Below, piece by piece: positions 26,101 to 41,269 of a DNA stretch of 64,000 nucleotides. Within the stretch, counting starts at the first letter, position 1. Each line of letters opens with the position of its first letter. The notes below the pieces were generated by a model. It was not told the origin of the DNA, made no database searches, and was given only the letters and a program-made list of their open reading frames with translations. Where the stretch lies: NCBI GenBank assembly GCA_009869945.1, contig WIXG01000028.1:62001-126000 (forward strand), read 5' to 3'. This stretch comes from Mesaphorura yosii (taxonomy: Eukaryota > Arthropoda > Collembola > Poduromorpha > Tullbergiidae). The position numbers and the translations under genes are program-made.

Positions 26101-26523
26101 TAAATATGTTTATGGTATGCAGGGCGTTTATAATCTCATTTGTATATCGGGGCTTTGTCGCTACTGTGACAGGCTTCCGTATGTTTTGAGTTTGGGCATG
26201 GTCAATTTGTCAATGGTCGTTGCAACAAGCCTCAAATTGGGACAAGTTGTGAGTATTTTCATGTGCATTTAGTTCCTTGGTTCTAAAATTCAGATTGAGA
26301 TTGTGGCTTCGAACTTGGAGCTGGAAAGATTCAGGATATTCATGCTCGTTCCAAATTGACTGCCACAGAATGAGACAGCCACAGGCAAGTCCAAGCAAGA
26401 AATTGACTCGTACATATAAATATTTCATTCCTTGGAAATAATGGAAATTGTTGCGATGGTCCCTTCAGATGAACTGGTACTGAATGCATATGCTATGCAG
26501 ACGTCTGCTGCACGTATGACAAA

Positions 26524-26559
26524 TGACATTTCTTATTCCCTGTCTTGACATTTCTTATT
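26524..26559. repeat. Short direct repeat (14 bp twice)
   Basis: TGACATTTCTTATT occurs at 26524-26537 and again at 26546-26559, 22 bp apart start to start. It looks like a local slippage duplication; nothing else flanks it. Confidence 0.6.
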
Positions 26560-28379
26560 TCTTACTCCCGAGACTAGAGCCATGAAAAATACTCAGAAAT
26601 CTAATTCAATTGGACAGCGTCAGTCCAACGTTCAAGTCCCAGTCTATTTCAAAGCTTCATATGAAGTCGCAATCACGACGAAGCACGTTAAGTCTTTATT
26701 CATTTACACGGAATGGGGTCTCAAATGCAGATAGACAAATGATTGTTGTTAAGGCAAGCCTTGATGGGCATGGAAATTTGGCGCCAACTAGTACAGATTT
26801 AATTAGAATTTAATCCGTCACTGGAAATTTTCACAATAAAGGAATTTGAAATTGCGGCTGCGCTTATTCGCTTATGCAAGAGTGACTGTTTTGGTGCTCT
26901 CATTTGTTCGTATCGAATCAAGTCGTAATCTTTGTGCATTTGAAGTGATGGCATGATAAATTTATGTGTTGTCCTGGTAGCATGTGTTTGTCCCGAGTTG
27001 TGTCACTGTCACTGTTCGCAGTGCAGCGCAGTGAATTGTTCTCTTCTCATTTCCTGTATTTGATGTGTTTACACCACTCAACAATGAAATATTAGCAGTG
27101 GTAAAGGATTACACTTTATTAAGCAGTGGCACGTAAAAGATGATTCAAGTTTCATTGTAGCAGTATAAAACGCACCAGCGCATCACTTTCTCCTTTTTTA
27201 CATGCTTATTTTTTGCTTCACTACCTTCATTATGCTTAATGCCGGCGAAGCAAAAGCTGAAGCTGAGACTTCGTCTGTCATCCCAGACCAGACTCCCAGA
27301 CGAGCCGCCGTATCCTGTCCTATATCTTATCCCAGTGGAAGCCGCTAGACTTGCATCGGTTTCGTATTTCCCTATTTTACCTGGGCTGCGATGTGATCAT
27401 AATTGCCATGCATTGTGCACTCTTTGACAGCCAACACAACGGACCGGTCGCGTTGCATTTTGACGAGGCTACGACTGCGATGGACAGACGATTCGTCCAC
27501 ATTCGCATTTCATAGCATCGTAGTTTTATTCCAAACAATAAAGAGAGCAACAGTAATTTAATGCCATTTTACGAGACACGCCAACACAACTGCCAAGCAT
27601 TGAAGCACACGAGTAATTGTCATAAATAAAGCAGCTAACGGCGGACAGACTCGTACACTATTTTTACGCCGTGTTCATGCAATTTTATGTACTGTGCATC
27701 ATAAAAAATTCCAAGAGACTTTGACTTTCCGTTTGTCAGTTGACAAATTATCTGCAAACGTTTCTAGTATCCGTCGACAGAGTGTTTTTTATTACTCTGT
27801 TGAACCCCACACGGAATAATCAAAGTGCGCAGTGCGCTGGTACTGCACGCAGAAATTTTATGGGCAGCAAGGAGGACTGACTGACTGTCTGGTCCGAGGC
27901 AATTAAAGTGTGTGTTGTCAGGTTAATTGTTTCTAAAGGTTCAAATGGGAGGGGTGGCTACAGCACGAGGGTGACAATCAGATTCTGAATTTTCTGAACC
28001 TGCACTTGATTGTTCTACTCCAACCAATTTAGCGAGATAGTAAATGGCTTCAATCTAGACCATCTTTCTTTGAACGTATCATGAATAGATATGCATACTA
28101 GTCTCGTCTTGTTATCAGTTTGGCAGGGAGGGAAATGGACTAGAAGTCTCAGTCCCATTCGGCAAACGATAGGAGGGCAAGTGCGACGACATGAAATGGC
28201 AAAGGCCTGTACGGATTCGTTTTGTTGCCATACTCATTTTGTACGCTACAGCATTTGCAAGCTCGCATCGTGCCAAGACTCGCACTGAAGTTAAAATGTG
28301 TTCCTGAACAAATACGATTTAATTAATCGTAATCGTAACAAGAATTAAGACGAGGTGACAAGTGCAAAGTAACATATTT

Positions 28380-28404
28380 ACAATGTGATAAAAATTCACA
28401 TTGT
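28380..28404. repeat. 9-bp inverted repeat
   Basis: ACAATGTGA and TCACATTGT are perfect reverse complements around a 7-nt TAAAAAT spacer. A few such arms are expected by chance in a window this size. Confidence 0.45.
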
Positions 28405-31400
28405 TGTGAGCTTTAATAAATAAAACGTGCCAGCACGGCTTTTCGGTCAGCAGTCGGTCAACTTGTGGGCCGTGCATTATTGGGCTGAAAAGTGAAGGGA
28501 AGGAATGTTATTTAAAGAAATTCAGCCTCAACAACGAGAACAAAGTACTTGAAATCATCACAATAATCTGGTGTAGCGTGCAGTTTGTTCGTATTGACGG
28601 AATTCAGTCCACCTTAGCAGTTGCTGTTGAAGGCTTGCGTAGGTGAATCCATTCATTATGGACTTCAGACCAGCGGCAGTGTAAGATCATTTATTAAATT
28701 ATATTTTTGCATGCCTTGCAAGAAAGAGAATATTTTCCATCACTTCACATTCTCAATGAATGGGCTACGATTATGTACACAGATGAAACGGCAGCATACA
28801 TACTATGACGCACTACACACTTGCTATACGCTGAAGCGAGGCATGATTTGCCGATTCATAACTCGAAGATTGCCATCCCCTGCTAACACTCATTCATTGC
28901 AACTTTTAATTGATTGACTGTGCCATGCCAGAGCAAGTCAAGTGTTGTGCAAGAGCGAGCTGGCTGAGAAAAGAGTGATACAGGAAGAAGATTTAGCAAT
29001 CACACCACGCAGGGCAGGACAGATTACAAACCAGTTGACAGATGACAATTTATATCTGCTTGAGCGAGTGTATACAAATTTAAGCCCAAATAAAGCGTAC
29101 GTGTACGCGTAAGCGAACTAGAACAATGTTGCATTGTGCAGAGTGACAGAGTAACAGAATTAAGGTCTTGCGTAATGGCTCACTTCATATTTGTTGCGCT
29201 TGCTGCAGAATCACTTGTCAATCGCTAAATTGCTTGCGCTTTAAGCGTACTCTTTTTCTGTGGGAATTTTTCACTACAGATTAACCACGTTGTTGCCCAC
29301 ATATCGAATGAATCATTCAACTCATCATCTCGCTCCACTCGTCTACTCTGTTTTCCTTCGGGGTAACGCCATGCGCCAGTGTGATTACTATAACACCAGT
29401 TTTCTGTTTCTTGCGGAATGCATTAACCTAATTTAGAGTTTCTTAATGCGTGGACACATGCAGTACAGTAAAGGACGGGATCATGACAGTCAGGCCTCGG
29501 TTTTGATAACCCAATGCTTGTATGGCTTAAATTGTAGCTTCCACCACCACGCCGTAACCTCTTTGCATCTCGCTCAATGAAAAGTGAATCTTGTAAACAG
29601 CAAAAGCCCTTACGCTACGTATCAGTATTTACTTTGAGTGAGTTTGGGATGAAGAACGCTGAGGGCTGACGGTGGCAGAGATGAGAGGATTTCTTCAATA
29701 TTACTTGTTGATAATCGTCAATCGCACACGGCACACACAGAGATTCATATGATTGAGTTTTTATTCTTGAGGTTTTCTTCACTGGCAATTTTATTTGCTG
29801 ATCTCGAAGTTTTCCTCTTAAATCTACAAATGCGTGTATGCGACGCTTGCGCTGAAAGATAATATTATTAGTAGAGGACGATCTTGTGCATATTCCAGAC
29901 GTTTTATTCCTGTCAGATTGATGTGGACTGTGTTGGGCATGCATGCGCTGCTGCTAAGATACGGCGCATCCGTGTGAAGTCTGAGAAGGATTTGGTGGTA
30001 GAAATTACTTCGCGTGCTACGCAAGATTTTATTCAATCGCGTCTTTCATATTTGCAGATGGACAAACTCGCTTGCTTCTACTGCCTCTCGTAACTATTTC
30101 TTGGAAAAAGTGTTTCTTTTTCTTCTTTTTGATTGAATCCAAGATTTATAAAGAATTTCTTTTCCATTTAAATAAAATCTCCTTTGCTTACTCCGCTTTT
30201 CTCGCCTCCTGTGCACTTGCAACAATATTTACATTTGTTTATGTCTGCGTACGCTTCTTTGATAACAGCAACGGCCTTGATTTGCCTTGCCCGTCACCAC
30301 TCGCAGCGGCGGCGACTGTTCCCTCTGATTGTTGCGCTTGTTTGTGGTCTGGTTTCCTAAAAGATTTACATACTGCACGAGTAAGAACGACGGCAAGACA
30401 ATAGCTAAATGGCTAATGCATTTGTAAAGGACATGCGCCTTGCATTTCGCGACGAGAGACTACATCATGAACGAATTAGGTGGGACGAATTCAGAGTTCT
30501 GTTACAAGTAACGTAAAACGTACACTTCCTTCTTAACAATGATTTGTTGATGAATTTCAGTTTCTGATAGTCAAACATTTATCCTCAAGTACATATAAAG
30601 AGGCACGGCACGGCAGGAGCAGCGGTGGGGTGGTACATGGCTCGCATTCCACATGCATCTCAGACAATGCAAGTCTCAGGATAACGAAGATATATTTGTG
30701 GAGGTGGAATATATTCTTATGTAGCGTGACGTAGTGACTCAACGCTGAATAACGTAGGCTAAAAATGAGATTGTGGAAGGACTTTAGAATGGGGTCATTC
30801 GTGCAAAAATTCGCTCTCGCTTTGATTGTGCGATTGTTGTTGATGCGGCAGCAAGACGCTGGCAGTAGCAGTCAGTTCGCAATTCGCACAGAACAGGGAA
30901 CAAGGAAGGAATGCAAAAAATCCTCAGTGAGATTAATTATGAATGAAGAAAAAACATGAAAAATAAAATTTTCATGCGGATATTAAGCGGATGAACGGGC
31001 GTACAGCGTCAGCACGGCTTCCCTACTTTAATGAAGTCAGAATTGTACTCTCCTGTCAAATACTCTGAGCGTGCAGGAGTTTAGATTGCGAATGACAGTC
31101 TCACTTGAACACGCGAACCTGAGAACCTGTGCTATAAAGACAAACTATAATGTTGCAATGAGTTCGCATCTTTTTTTCGCTTTGATTGTGAATTTCCTTT
31201 TTGGACCAAGTTGGTGATGAAGTAAGGAGAATGTTTCAGAATTTAGGTTTATTACTGGTAAAGGGATTGTGCAACAGGAATTGTAGCGTGGAGTATCACA
31301 AGCGCTTCTTTGGATTGGGCGACTTGTTTATTTGCCTTGTTAACTTTTTCTTTCAAAATCACACACCTGACTGATGCGTGTTAAGTCTTAGTGTACGTTT

Positions 31401-34400
31401 CGCTTTCTGAATTCATCTTTATCACCATTGTCGAAGTATTGCACCGCAAAGACAAAAGTCTTCTTCCTCTGTTTTAATGAACAACTTCTAGGTTGTGGCT
31501 CTGGTCCAATTCCTGACATTTTACTGCATATTTGCACCGCGTACTGTATTGATTGCGCTGATCTACATTGCGAGATAATTTGCAACTCATGCCAGTCTGC
31601 ACTCTGCCACTCACTCAAAGTAACAAGCGTTAATAGTTAATGGTGTTTATATTGCGTAAACGAGTAAAATCCGAGCAGAGTAAGTTTTCATGCACAGTAT
31701 CTCATTTCGCGCACAACCTGCTCGAAGCTCGGGCCTTGTTAAAAAGCAATTTCATCAAATTTGCTTTTTTGTACTGCGTCGTGGCAATGTTTACAAATAC
31801 AGGGGCGAGTCGGGCGCAGGTAGCAGCGGACTATGATTTATTATTGAGCAAATGAAATGAAAATGCATTGCACACGCTGAATAGCAGGAGCGATTACATT
31901 ATATAATCTCATTTTCATTGAACCATTCACTCGAGCTGATTCTTCATAATAACAATAACAAATTGTTTTGTGAGCCTGAATAATTTGTATTAAAATCTGG
32001 CACAATTTATTGCTCCACTGCACCGCAACTACGGTGCACTCAATTTGTGTGAACAGGAATGCGCAGCACAGGAGCGAATTATATAAGACAGCTTTTAATT
32101 AGAATTCTTTCTGCACTGCGCAGGGCGGTGAGGTAACTCGCTCACTTTTGCGATATGCCCCAATTAGTTGCTGCGTTGAGGTACTGCAAGTGTACAAGCA
32201 TAGAATTAGGCTTCATTTGTTGCACACAACTTTGCGAGCGATGCACGAATGAGAACTCGTGTCTCATCTGATAACTCTGGGCCTGGTACTAATAAGTTGC
32301 TGCGCGCTGTGCTATTTCTGTGTTTATGACTTCCTGGCTGAAAAGAGAAGTTGAAATTTAATGGAGATGAAAATGTTGCGAATTTTAGCACCACTAAACT
32401 GCAATATTTCTCGTTCTTGTGAAACCGCTTTCGTAATAATGTGGCCGTACACGGGAATTTTACTCCCATAACTCAAAACCAGGGCCGCCAAACGCAAGAT
32501 TTATTTGACTGGGCTAAGAACGTGTTGCTGATCTCCGACTTGGAAGTCTGGACAGTAAAATCGGATTGAAATACCAAATGCTTGAGCTTAATTTGCATCG
32601 CATGAGCCGTGTGATTAGCCGCAATTAAACGTGGTCAGAATATTGATACGCCCACCCGACTTCCCATCTCATCAGTCATGACCAGCTCCCAGACAAGGTT
32701 ATGAGAGCGAGAGTGCGAATTGGCAAATTGGGGTCAAATTCTTTCTGCAGTTACGATTCGTTCTTTGTGTCTGCTGACCAAATAAATGGGATTGTAGGAT
32801 AGAAATAAGCTGGAGATATTGCTACATATGGCATAATAATTTATGGAGTTATAGTTGCAAGTTTTCTCACTTGAGTCATTCACATTCAGGTCTTCTTCGC
32901 GCCCTGTGCTTATCCGCACAGTAACTTGATTCCTTGTTGTAGCCAATAAATACTGAGGAGAATGCGGATGCGTGCTCGGCCTGCACGAGACTGTCATTTG
33001 ATTCACTTTTGTTATTGTCACTGCGCGGCATGGCGCGTCCCGTTGAATTGGAAGAGGCCGGAGGAAGGGGAAGACACGAATTGTGGAAAAATTCTTATTA
33101 CGTTCTGCTGTTATTGAATTTCTAAATCTCGTATCAATTCGGCGCCCTTGCACGCAAGAAATCAACGTGGAATACCAAGTAGACTCGAGTTGGTTGAGTT
33201 TTCATTTCGGCCGCGCTCGTAGATTCTTTACTCTGCAAACTTTCCCAGTGCCGACACGGCCACAGTTTAAAAGTCCGTGATAGCGACTATTAGCGTTTTT
33301 CCCGAAATTATTCTCTTTCACTTTAGAAAGCAATATAAAAGTGGTTTGCTAAGACTGCAGCACGCCTTCACCGCAGCGCACAGTGATTATTCGAGTTTTA
33401 GTATCTAATGGTGCTGAAAACAAAAGAATATATACATAAACTAATTCAAGTGAAAGAATAATGGAATTCTGAGTCGAGACTACTGAACTCTCTGCGTGGT
33501 GGTTGCCGAGTGATGGTTGCCGGCAGCAGGAAAAGGGAACATGAACAAGGAACTCGACTCGCCAGAATTTTCATTCAAAAATTGTCTTTGAAATCATTTC
33601 ATGCTTCTACTCCTGCTGCTCAGGCGTGGCATTGCGTGAAGAGCGATTTCTCCTTCGTCATCCGAACGGAATGAGAATGAGTGTGAAACGGTCTTTTGTC
33701 TCAGAACTTATTAGCTCTTTTCATTCTTTTACATTCCTATTAGGAAGCCATCATAACTTCTTCGAGTGGGTACAGAACAGAAACGACGAGGAGCAGGGGC
33801 AGCACGAAGACACGAACATTTATAACAAAATAAAGCAAAAGTTGTGAAAAACCCACATGGTCTGTATAATGAATGAATGCAGTGCACTGCACTGCTCTTT
33901 TCAGCGCAATGCAATTTACTTGGCTTTGACTAAATATGGAAATAAATACAAGTCTCCTCGACTTGACTCACATTTGGCGTGCCTCGCATTCCCTTCTTCC
34001 TCTCGCCAAGTACGCTGCCTTTCAAGAGAACGAGATCTGAATCTTTCGAGCAATCTTTCGAGCTTTTGAGGGTCGCTTCGGTTTTCTGAGGGATGCTGAC
34101 TAAAAGAGCGAGTCATTTAACAAGTCGAGCTGGGGTGGAATCGAATCTGGTTCTGCTGCGTATGGAAAATGGGGTTGACTTCTTTTTTGCGCGTGGCACG
34201 GAAAATAAATGAAAGCATAGCAAGAGAGCTCCGAGGTCTAAGCACAGCATTTCACATTTAACTCAGATTTTTGAGTCCTGCACAGAAGATTGTGGAGTGG
34301 AGCATGGTGCATGCCGTGGCTTGGCCTGATTGAAGGATACTTTCGGATTTGTGCAAGAAGCAAGTGTATACGGCTACGATAAGCAGGGAACGGATTGAAA

Positions 34401-37400
34401 TGTAACGATAAGTTGGAAAAATGAAAGAACGAATGCAAGAAGACATGCAGGCCATATTATCGTTTGCAGCGCTGAGCGCTAAGCCGAGACAGGAGCAGGA
34501 TTAAGCGAATGACGGTTTTATATTATTACATAAGGTATAAAATATTGCGTGAATCATGTGCACCGCACTGGTTGTAAGCCGTGAAGCGGGAGCAGAACTT
34601 GCAATAATAATAATATGAATTTTTAGAGGAATAAAAGATTGAAAAGTTGGAATATAAATATAATATAGTAATACATAAAAGATTTTCATTTTTCCGTAAT
34701 AACCGGAGGGTTAAGTTACGCTGCCTGCCGACTCACAGTTTCAGACTGCACTGCTATCGCCTCGTTCGTAGTGAGTGCGGGGAAAGAAAGGAGGCTGAGA
34801 GACAAAGAGTGAAAGTATTACAATGCAAACTTGATTTCTTTCTCTCATTTTCCGTGTGGCCACAATTCCTGTTTCAGCTTAGCCCACTTGAGCTGCTTGG
34901 TGCTTGCCGTCAGTAGTTGGAAGCTCTTCGGTCTGCCGTACGAAATTTAGCCAGTGGGAATAATGTGAAAGAGTTTAGCAAAGAAAAGCACGGGAGTGCG
35001 TGAGTTCAATTCAAACTTTATTCTGCGTCGTTGCCGCGTGTGACACATTTACCATGGAATTTTTAAAGTACGAGAGGTAGGCTGGCTACGCGTGCTTAAC
35101 TTTCTCAGAATATGCTATGCAAAATGATGTTGCTGAAAAAATATGGTTCGGAATAAAGTAAACCTTCTTTTCCTCGAGATTCCCCATCTCAGGTAGGGCT
35201 ATCCTGTAGGCCGCTCTGGACAACCAAAATAAACCACGACCGGGTCCATGCCTCGTGCGTTTCTCGCTTGGCGCTTCCTGCTTACGCCTTTAAAACACTC
35301 CTGTTGTCTCGATCTTCATGAGCTTGCATTCAAATACGGGCTTTCCATTTTCTTTCCCTGTAAAGTAAAGTGAGTGTGGATCTCGTGAATATGCAAATTC
35401 TGCCAGTTTCTCGAAAGTTACTTTTCCATTATGAGACATTTAGTGTGGCATGATGAGAACCAGTGAGTTCAAACAAACCGTTAACCCTTTTAGTGCCTAA
35501 ATAGAAAAATCGTTCACATTTATTAATAGCTGAATGAATTCGCTGCTCCTACTGTAGCGAATAGAATTGAATGCCACGTGTAATGCAATGGAGTACAATA
35601 AGAAAGGGTTTAGACGAGAAGAACGTGAAAAGACTTTTAAACGAATTTTGCATGCTGCTCTGCCCTCAGCGAAAGACGGCACGGAAACAAACGCAGCTGA
35701 TACATCAGCTGTTTCCGATTTGCTCCTTCTTTCTCTCCACGCGATTGCCAACCTGCATACATCGAATTATGTTCGGTCCAAGACATTACACAAATTATCA
35801 AAGCTCACATTTTTTGGGCACGACATGGAAGTGAAACTGACTGACCGTCTAGATTTATGCCAAATACATGTGAAAGGGAACTAACGACCTGGGTCCATGG
35901 CAAAAAAGCCTGGTTTGCCTGTGAATCATCTAAAAATTAATGTTTCATGCTCTGCTCTGTGTTTCTGGATTTATGTTGATTCTGACTAAGAAGGGGTTCT
36001 ACCGAGCCCGAGCTCCACGCATTCATTAGTTTGTATGCACACATTACTACTATTAATTGCGAGGGTCAAACTCAGTCAGCTTTTCATTTATGAGAAAAAT
36101 GAGGATCGATGCTTGGGTGCGGACGGCGGACTCTGTGCACGAGACGCATTCGAGTGCTTGCTCACCCTTTTCCACAACGAGTAGCACGTCTCGAATTTTA
36201 ACTTGCATGTACACTGAGTGCATTGGGTGATTCTGTGAATGTGCATATAATTGAAATTGGTAGCTTAGCTCACGGTGCAGTAGCTCAGCGATTTTTTGAA
36301 AGGCTCGGCAGCACATTTCTCCTGTGCACATAGTTCTAATGTGTGCATAATGCACATGTCGACTACAATTCTCATGTTATTATTTCGATGTTCGTACAAC
36401 ATCTGTTTCCGATGCTAACCTTGCTTTCAACATTAACCTCCCTTCGCAGTGTTTGTGTTATGCAGTCGCGGCTTTGAATACTTAAAGCTGTAAAGGCAGA
36501 CAAGGGAGCATGTGGAGTTTGTTGAGTTGCATGGTATAAACAATCATCATTTAACTGAATTGAATGCCGAACGTGCAATGATGTAATGACAATTCCTCGT
36601 GCACTCAACCCTTTTTAGAGCTGGAGCTGGAAGTGCAACATGCGGACACACTTGAAACTGATTCGTACCGGATTGCATTCAATTGTGTTTTGTATTTCGT
36701 AACCTCATCTTCGTCTACGTTGATGAAGGGTTGTTGAAGCTACAGCTACACATTACTGCGTTGTCGGTGTGGGTAAATCTACTTTCAATTCAGTGCAGTC
36801 TTCAGCGTGACAATAAAAATTCACCTTTAACTGCCGCATGCACTTGCGACTGTACTAAAGCAGTACTTCTTTAATGGGTTCACAGCTTATTTTAGAAATG
36901 GGAACAGGCACACGGGAATCTGGCCGGTAGAGACAGACGATACCGATCTTTAGAGATTACTGGAAATGCGAATGGCGAATAGCGAATAGGAGTATAATTA
37001 ACCCAGGCAACGATTTACACAGAACTTCTGCGCTGGTTGGTTGATAGTGCTCTGGGAACAAGTGGTCCATTTTTTACTTTTTCTCGCCTACTCTCTCCAC
37101 CCGGGCAGCTCGTGCATTTCTTCAGCCGGTTCCGGTCGTCAGTCAGTCTAGAAAAATGTGTTTTTAAAGAACCTCCATTGTGCTCGTGTGCAAAGAGGCG
37201 TAAGTGGCCACGGAGGACAACTAAAGAACTGAATTAAATGAATACCGGCGAGAGTTATTTACTGGAGTCGTGAATAGCTCATACACAAGCAACGTAAAAC
37301 TTTATCACTATTTTTACGTGCTCTCAGCTGAAGTGAAAGTCGTTTTACATACACTCACCTTGCACTTGTAAAATTCAAACGACTTGTTACACATATGGAA

Positions 37401-40313
37401 AGTGCTTTCGTTGTTTCAAGTTCACACTCGCATGTCGCCTATCATGAACGGTAGAAAGAAAGTCAAAGTCATATGACGATGAATACAAAACACTTGCCCC
37501 GAATCGCAAGCCAAACTTTTACCTGCCGCTTTGAGCTCATCGAGTAAATAAATGCAAATAACATTTGTTCGTGTCACGCTCTCCTTCATTCATCTTTGTA
37601 GAGTCGAAAGCAAAACAAAGATCTTTCTCGTTTCCTCGCTGAGTTGACTTTGACTCGAGGATTTCTTTTCTCGTCGATTTGTCTTGTTGCTGTAGAACGT
37701 GCGTATGTTGTGCCATGTGAGAATTAGATTTAGGATGAAGAATTACACGCTAAACTACAAAGTTGAAAGTTGTAGACTGACTTTGTGCTAGTGGTTGTTG
37801 TGGCGGTGGCAGGGACGTGGAAATGGAGTTACGTTGTTACTTTGCCCGCTGTTTATTATCCTATAGCCTAATATCACTGAATTCACGGCGAGGAAGAATG
37901 AAGATGTTGCCTGCTTCGCATCTTTATTTTATTTTTATAGCACGTTTTACCAGACAATATGCTCCTGCGTACTCTGGGTAACCCCAAACCGTAACTTTAC
38001 TTTACATGGACTGCCATGCCATATATTCTGAAAGATTTATTTCCCGATCTCAATACGGCCGGGCCGCCGCGGAGAAAGTGAGTAAGAAGAAAGAAAAACA
38101 CGACTTTTGAGTTCATCGATTTGCATTCACCGTATAATAATAATAAATTGCATCATTTTCCGTCTTCCTCGAATTCTTTTGGGGAAAGGAATTTACAGTT
38201 TACTTACAATGCATTTATTCATCGTAAATAATTCCATCAAGCACCGTGAATAGTGATTTTGATGCTGATGAAGCTGCTTCAAAGAGGAATCATTTCTATT
38301 TTCGGATTAGATTCCCTTTTAATTTTGATCCGTGCTCTTTTTCAACTTTCTCTCCTTTCCCTCTCCGCAATATTTCATCATCTCAAGTTCACTTCGACTT
38401 CTGCAAGACATTTTGTGCAGTCATTGTGCACGTTTCAAAGTTTCCTTCTGGTCGTAGTTATACTAGTTAGAAATACTTATTGCATGAGCCGTGCACTTTT
38501 TAGCTCAGATTCAGGTTCATTAAAGGAGGGAGGAAATGAGAAGCATTAATATTTGTAAAAGTGTTTTAAGTATCTGTTGGGGTCGAGAGGCGCGTTGGAG
38601 AGCGCAAGCGTGTCTTGCAAGCGTGCAGGACCTTGAACCTGAAAATATAAAATACGGGGGACAGAGTGAGTCAGAGAGAAAATAAATTGGAATTTCTCGA
38701 ACGGTTTCCATCGGCTGGTCCTCATCCCACATTATTATTAGTATTTGTTGATGTTGTCTTACAGCTTCGGCTTCGCACTCGCACAAAGTTTCAATCGACC
38801 GAATGCCTTTCTCTCACATTTCTCCTACTGCTCTGCTCCGTGCTCCGCTGCATCCAATCCACTGCAGCTCGTATTGAGTTACTGTTGCACAGTGCGTGGG
38901 TAATTCGTTCCTGTCGTAGTTCACTCGTGGTTCGCCATCAAGTCCTCTTCCCTGTCATTATGCCTCCGTGCCTTGCCCAAACTATTTGTACGTCGAACCT
39001 AATAACGACGAAAGGAAACCAAATACACATCAAGCTGGGAACAAGGTAGCTGGCTGATGAGAGAGGCCATGCCTGCCCGGATTCAGGAGCTATTGTGAAA
39101 GTACATGTTAGTGTAAAATGCACATTAAAACTGCAAAGGGGAATGAAAGGATTGTTGTGAAAGACGAGGCAAGGGAATAATTCCATATTCTTGTATTTGT
39201 GTCGGTTCTCTCTTGATTCCTCTTCCACCTTGTTCAACGCTCTTGTTCCTCTTTTCTATTTAGCTACCGAGCACGGGCGACGCACTGCACGCCGGTTCTT
39301 TACCCTGATGATGATGTGTACTCGATCGATCCCCCAGCACACTTTTCTCTTGTCTTTTTTTCATTATTCCAACGCGTCTATTTTTCCTGTTATTTATTCG
39401 CATGTTTGCATTTATGGTTTGTGGACTCGCTCCGCGACCGGTCGACAAGTCTAAAATTTCTAAGCCAGATACTAAAGGCAGCACAGACAGTGACCGTGCT
39501 CTATTCGTTTTACAGCCAGGTTTGCTTTCCCAAAAGCCCTACGCATGCAACGCAAAAGAAAAAGGGTTGCTCCGTATTCACATTTCAGTTTTGTGGACCA
39601 TGCTGATGATCATCATAAAACCGAATTGACCAGACGTTATCCTCTTATGCCTAATGCCTTAATTTAATACTAAAGAACAGCATCGTCATTCCTCGTGTAT
39701 GAGTAGCTTGCCTAAGCTTGATATATTCCACGAATCTGGAAATCTCAAATTCCAGGAATTGAAGGTCTCAGTACGAAACCTACGCAGAAACAATTCCAAG
39801 TGGGAGAGCCAGAAACTTTGGAAAACTCTGACTTATCAAATTAAACTGACGTATACAGATCGTTCGTGTAATTGAATAAGAACTCCACCGTGCAAAAATG
39901 TATGTGGCTATGATACGACCACGTTCTTTATGATGTAGTTTGCTTGAATTTGTTCGGACCATCTCCTTCATAGTCTCTCATCCTGTACTAATCCCACGCT
40001 CTTGACGGGCTAGACTTTCTCTCGCAGTCAAGGTGATTTAATTCTATTATTTTTGAACCATCTCACGCGCACAATGAAGGCCAATGAAATGAAATCAATG
40101 AGTTGGTCAAGTCGAGCCTCGAGTCGCGACCCGACAAAGTGAAACACTGCAGAGTGGAGCAAAATGCTTGAGTCACGGCATTTAGAGAATGACTTGTGGC
40201 TACCACTTCGCGACTGCTTGTGTGCTGTTGACGATGATGGACTGTGGTTGTAGACAAAGTCGAGTCGAATTTTATTGGATTGGATGAACTCGAACCCAAT
40301 GAAACCCCACTCC

Positions 40314-40344
40314 GACCGACCGGCGGAGCTGAACTCGGTCGGTC
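40314..40344. repeat. GC-rich 9-bp inverted repeat
   Basis: GACCGACCG and CGGTCGGTC are perfect reverse complements separated by 13 nt. Both arms are GC-rich and each contains two CG dinucleotides, unusual for this AT-rich region. It could form a stable hairpin in RNA or bind a dimeric factor. Confidence 0.45.
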
Positions 40345-41250
40345 TAGGTGCAGGACCGCAAAGAAAGTTAAGACTGGAAAAGTAAACATGCGTTCGTGCT
40401 GGGGAATGTTTGCTTTGGAGCGTTTAGCTCCGTACTTGTAGTAATAACAGCGCGCAGCAGATAATAATGTTAATAATTACTCAGCAGCTAACCGAGAGAC
40501 TTTTGCTCGAACTTCTATAATTCCGTGTTATATATATATCGACATGGACGACGGGGTTTACATTTGTTACTTGGCTCACCAGGCAACTGAAACTGAAACT
40601 GTGCGCCACGTCAAATCGAAAGGACCCAAACCGGCAAGCGTTGAACTTCCAATTGTCGCGGATAATTGCTTTTCAATGCAAATGAGCGGTGGTTTATTTC
40701 AAAGGCTGGCTTCTTTCGTTCGAGTTCGATTCCAAGTTGCTAGTTTCATTAATGCGGTGCGGCGGGCGGATTTAGTTGTTTAAATTTCGCACAGGCTCAG
40801 AAGAACGGGCGGAAGCGGAGCTTAGCTGCTTATTTTATCGCCTTTCACCAGAAGCGGAGAACGGCCAATGCTTGGCAAGCTCTGCTAGTGACTGACTTGA
40901 TTCTCACCGCCTATTTCTGAATTCCGTCTGCTTGTTCCAAAGAAATCTACCTGCCGACCAACCTACTTTACCTTGAGTTTGTTTTCTAGAACGCATCGAC
41001 ATCGCTCTCACGTTCCAAGTGCTTGCTGCTTACCGGCAGCAGCAGCAGCGTTGTACCCCATTCCTGAGTTCAATATTGGGAATCAATTTCAATCACAAAA
41101 CATCTTATTCAGTTTTAGCACGTCTTAAGCTAAACCCTGAACTACATTGTATTCTTTGCCACGACTCCGATGACTGTGCCAGACGCATCCAGGATCCGTG
41201 CAACCTCATGAAAATACCATATTTTAATATTGCGAGAGTTCGCATGACGC

Positions 41251-41263
41251 GGGTTATTAACCC
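41251..41263. repeat. 13-bp palindrome, HNF1-like half sites
   Basis: GGGTTATTAACCC has perfect 6-bp arms around one central T. GTTA/TAAC arms resemble homeodomain-dimer (HNF1-type) sites. It sits seven bases before the large palindrome at 41270. Confidence 0.4.
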
Positions 41264-41269
41264 AAATTG

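Larger units (their letters stand above)
18977..30500. other. Non-coding stretch, first part of the desert
   Basis: No exon, RNA gene or mobile element recognised. Sequence is complex, with AT-rich patches (for example 19,650-19,740) and an A9 run at about 22,800. Notable items listed separately are the hairpin at 23073, the paired E2F-like sites at 23134, a 14-bp direct repeat at 26524 and an inverted repeat at 28380. Open frames reach at most 132 codons (22173-22571) and match nothing. Confidence 0.5.
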
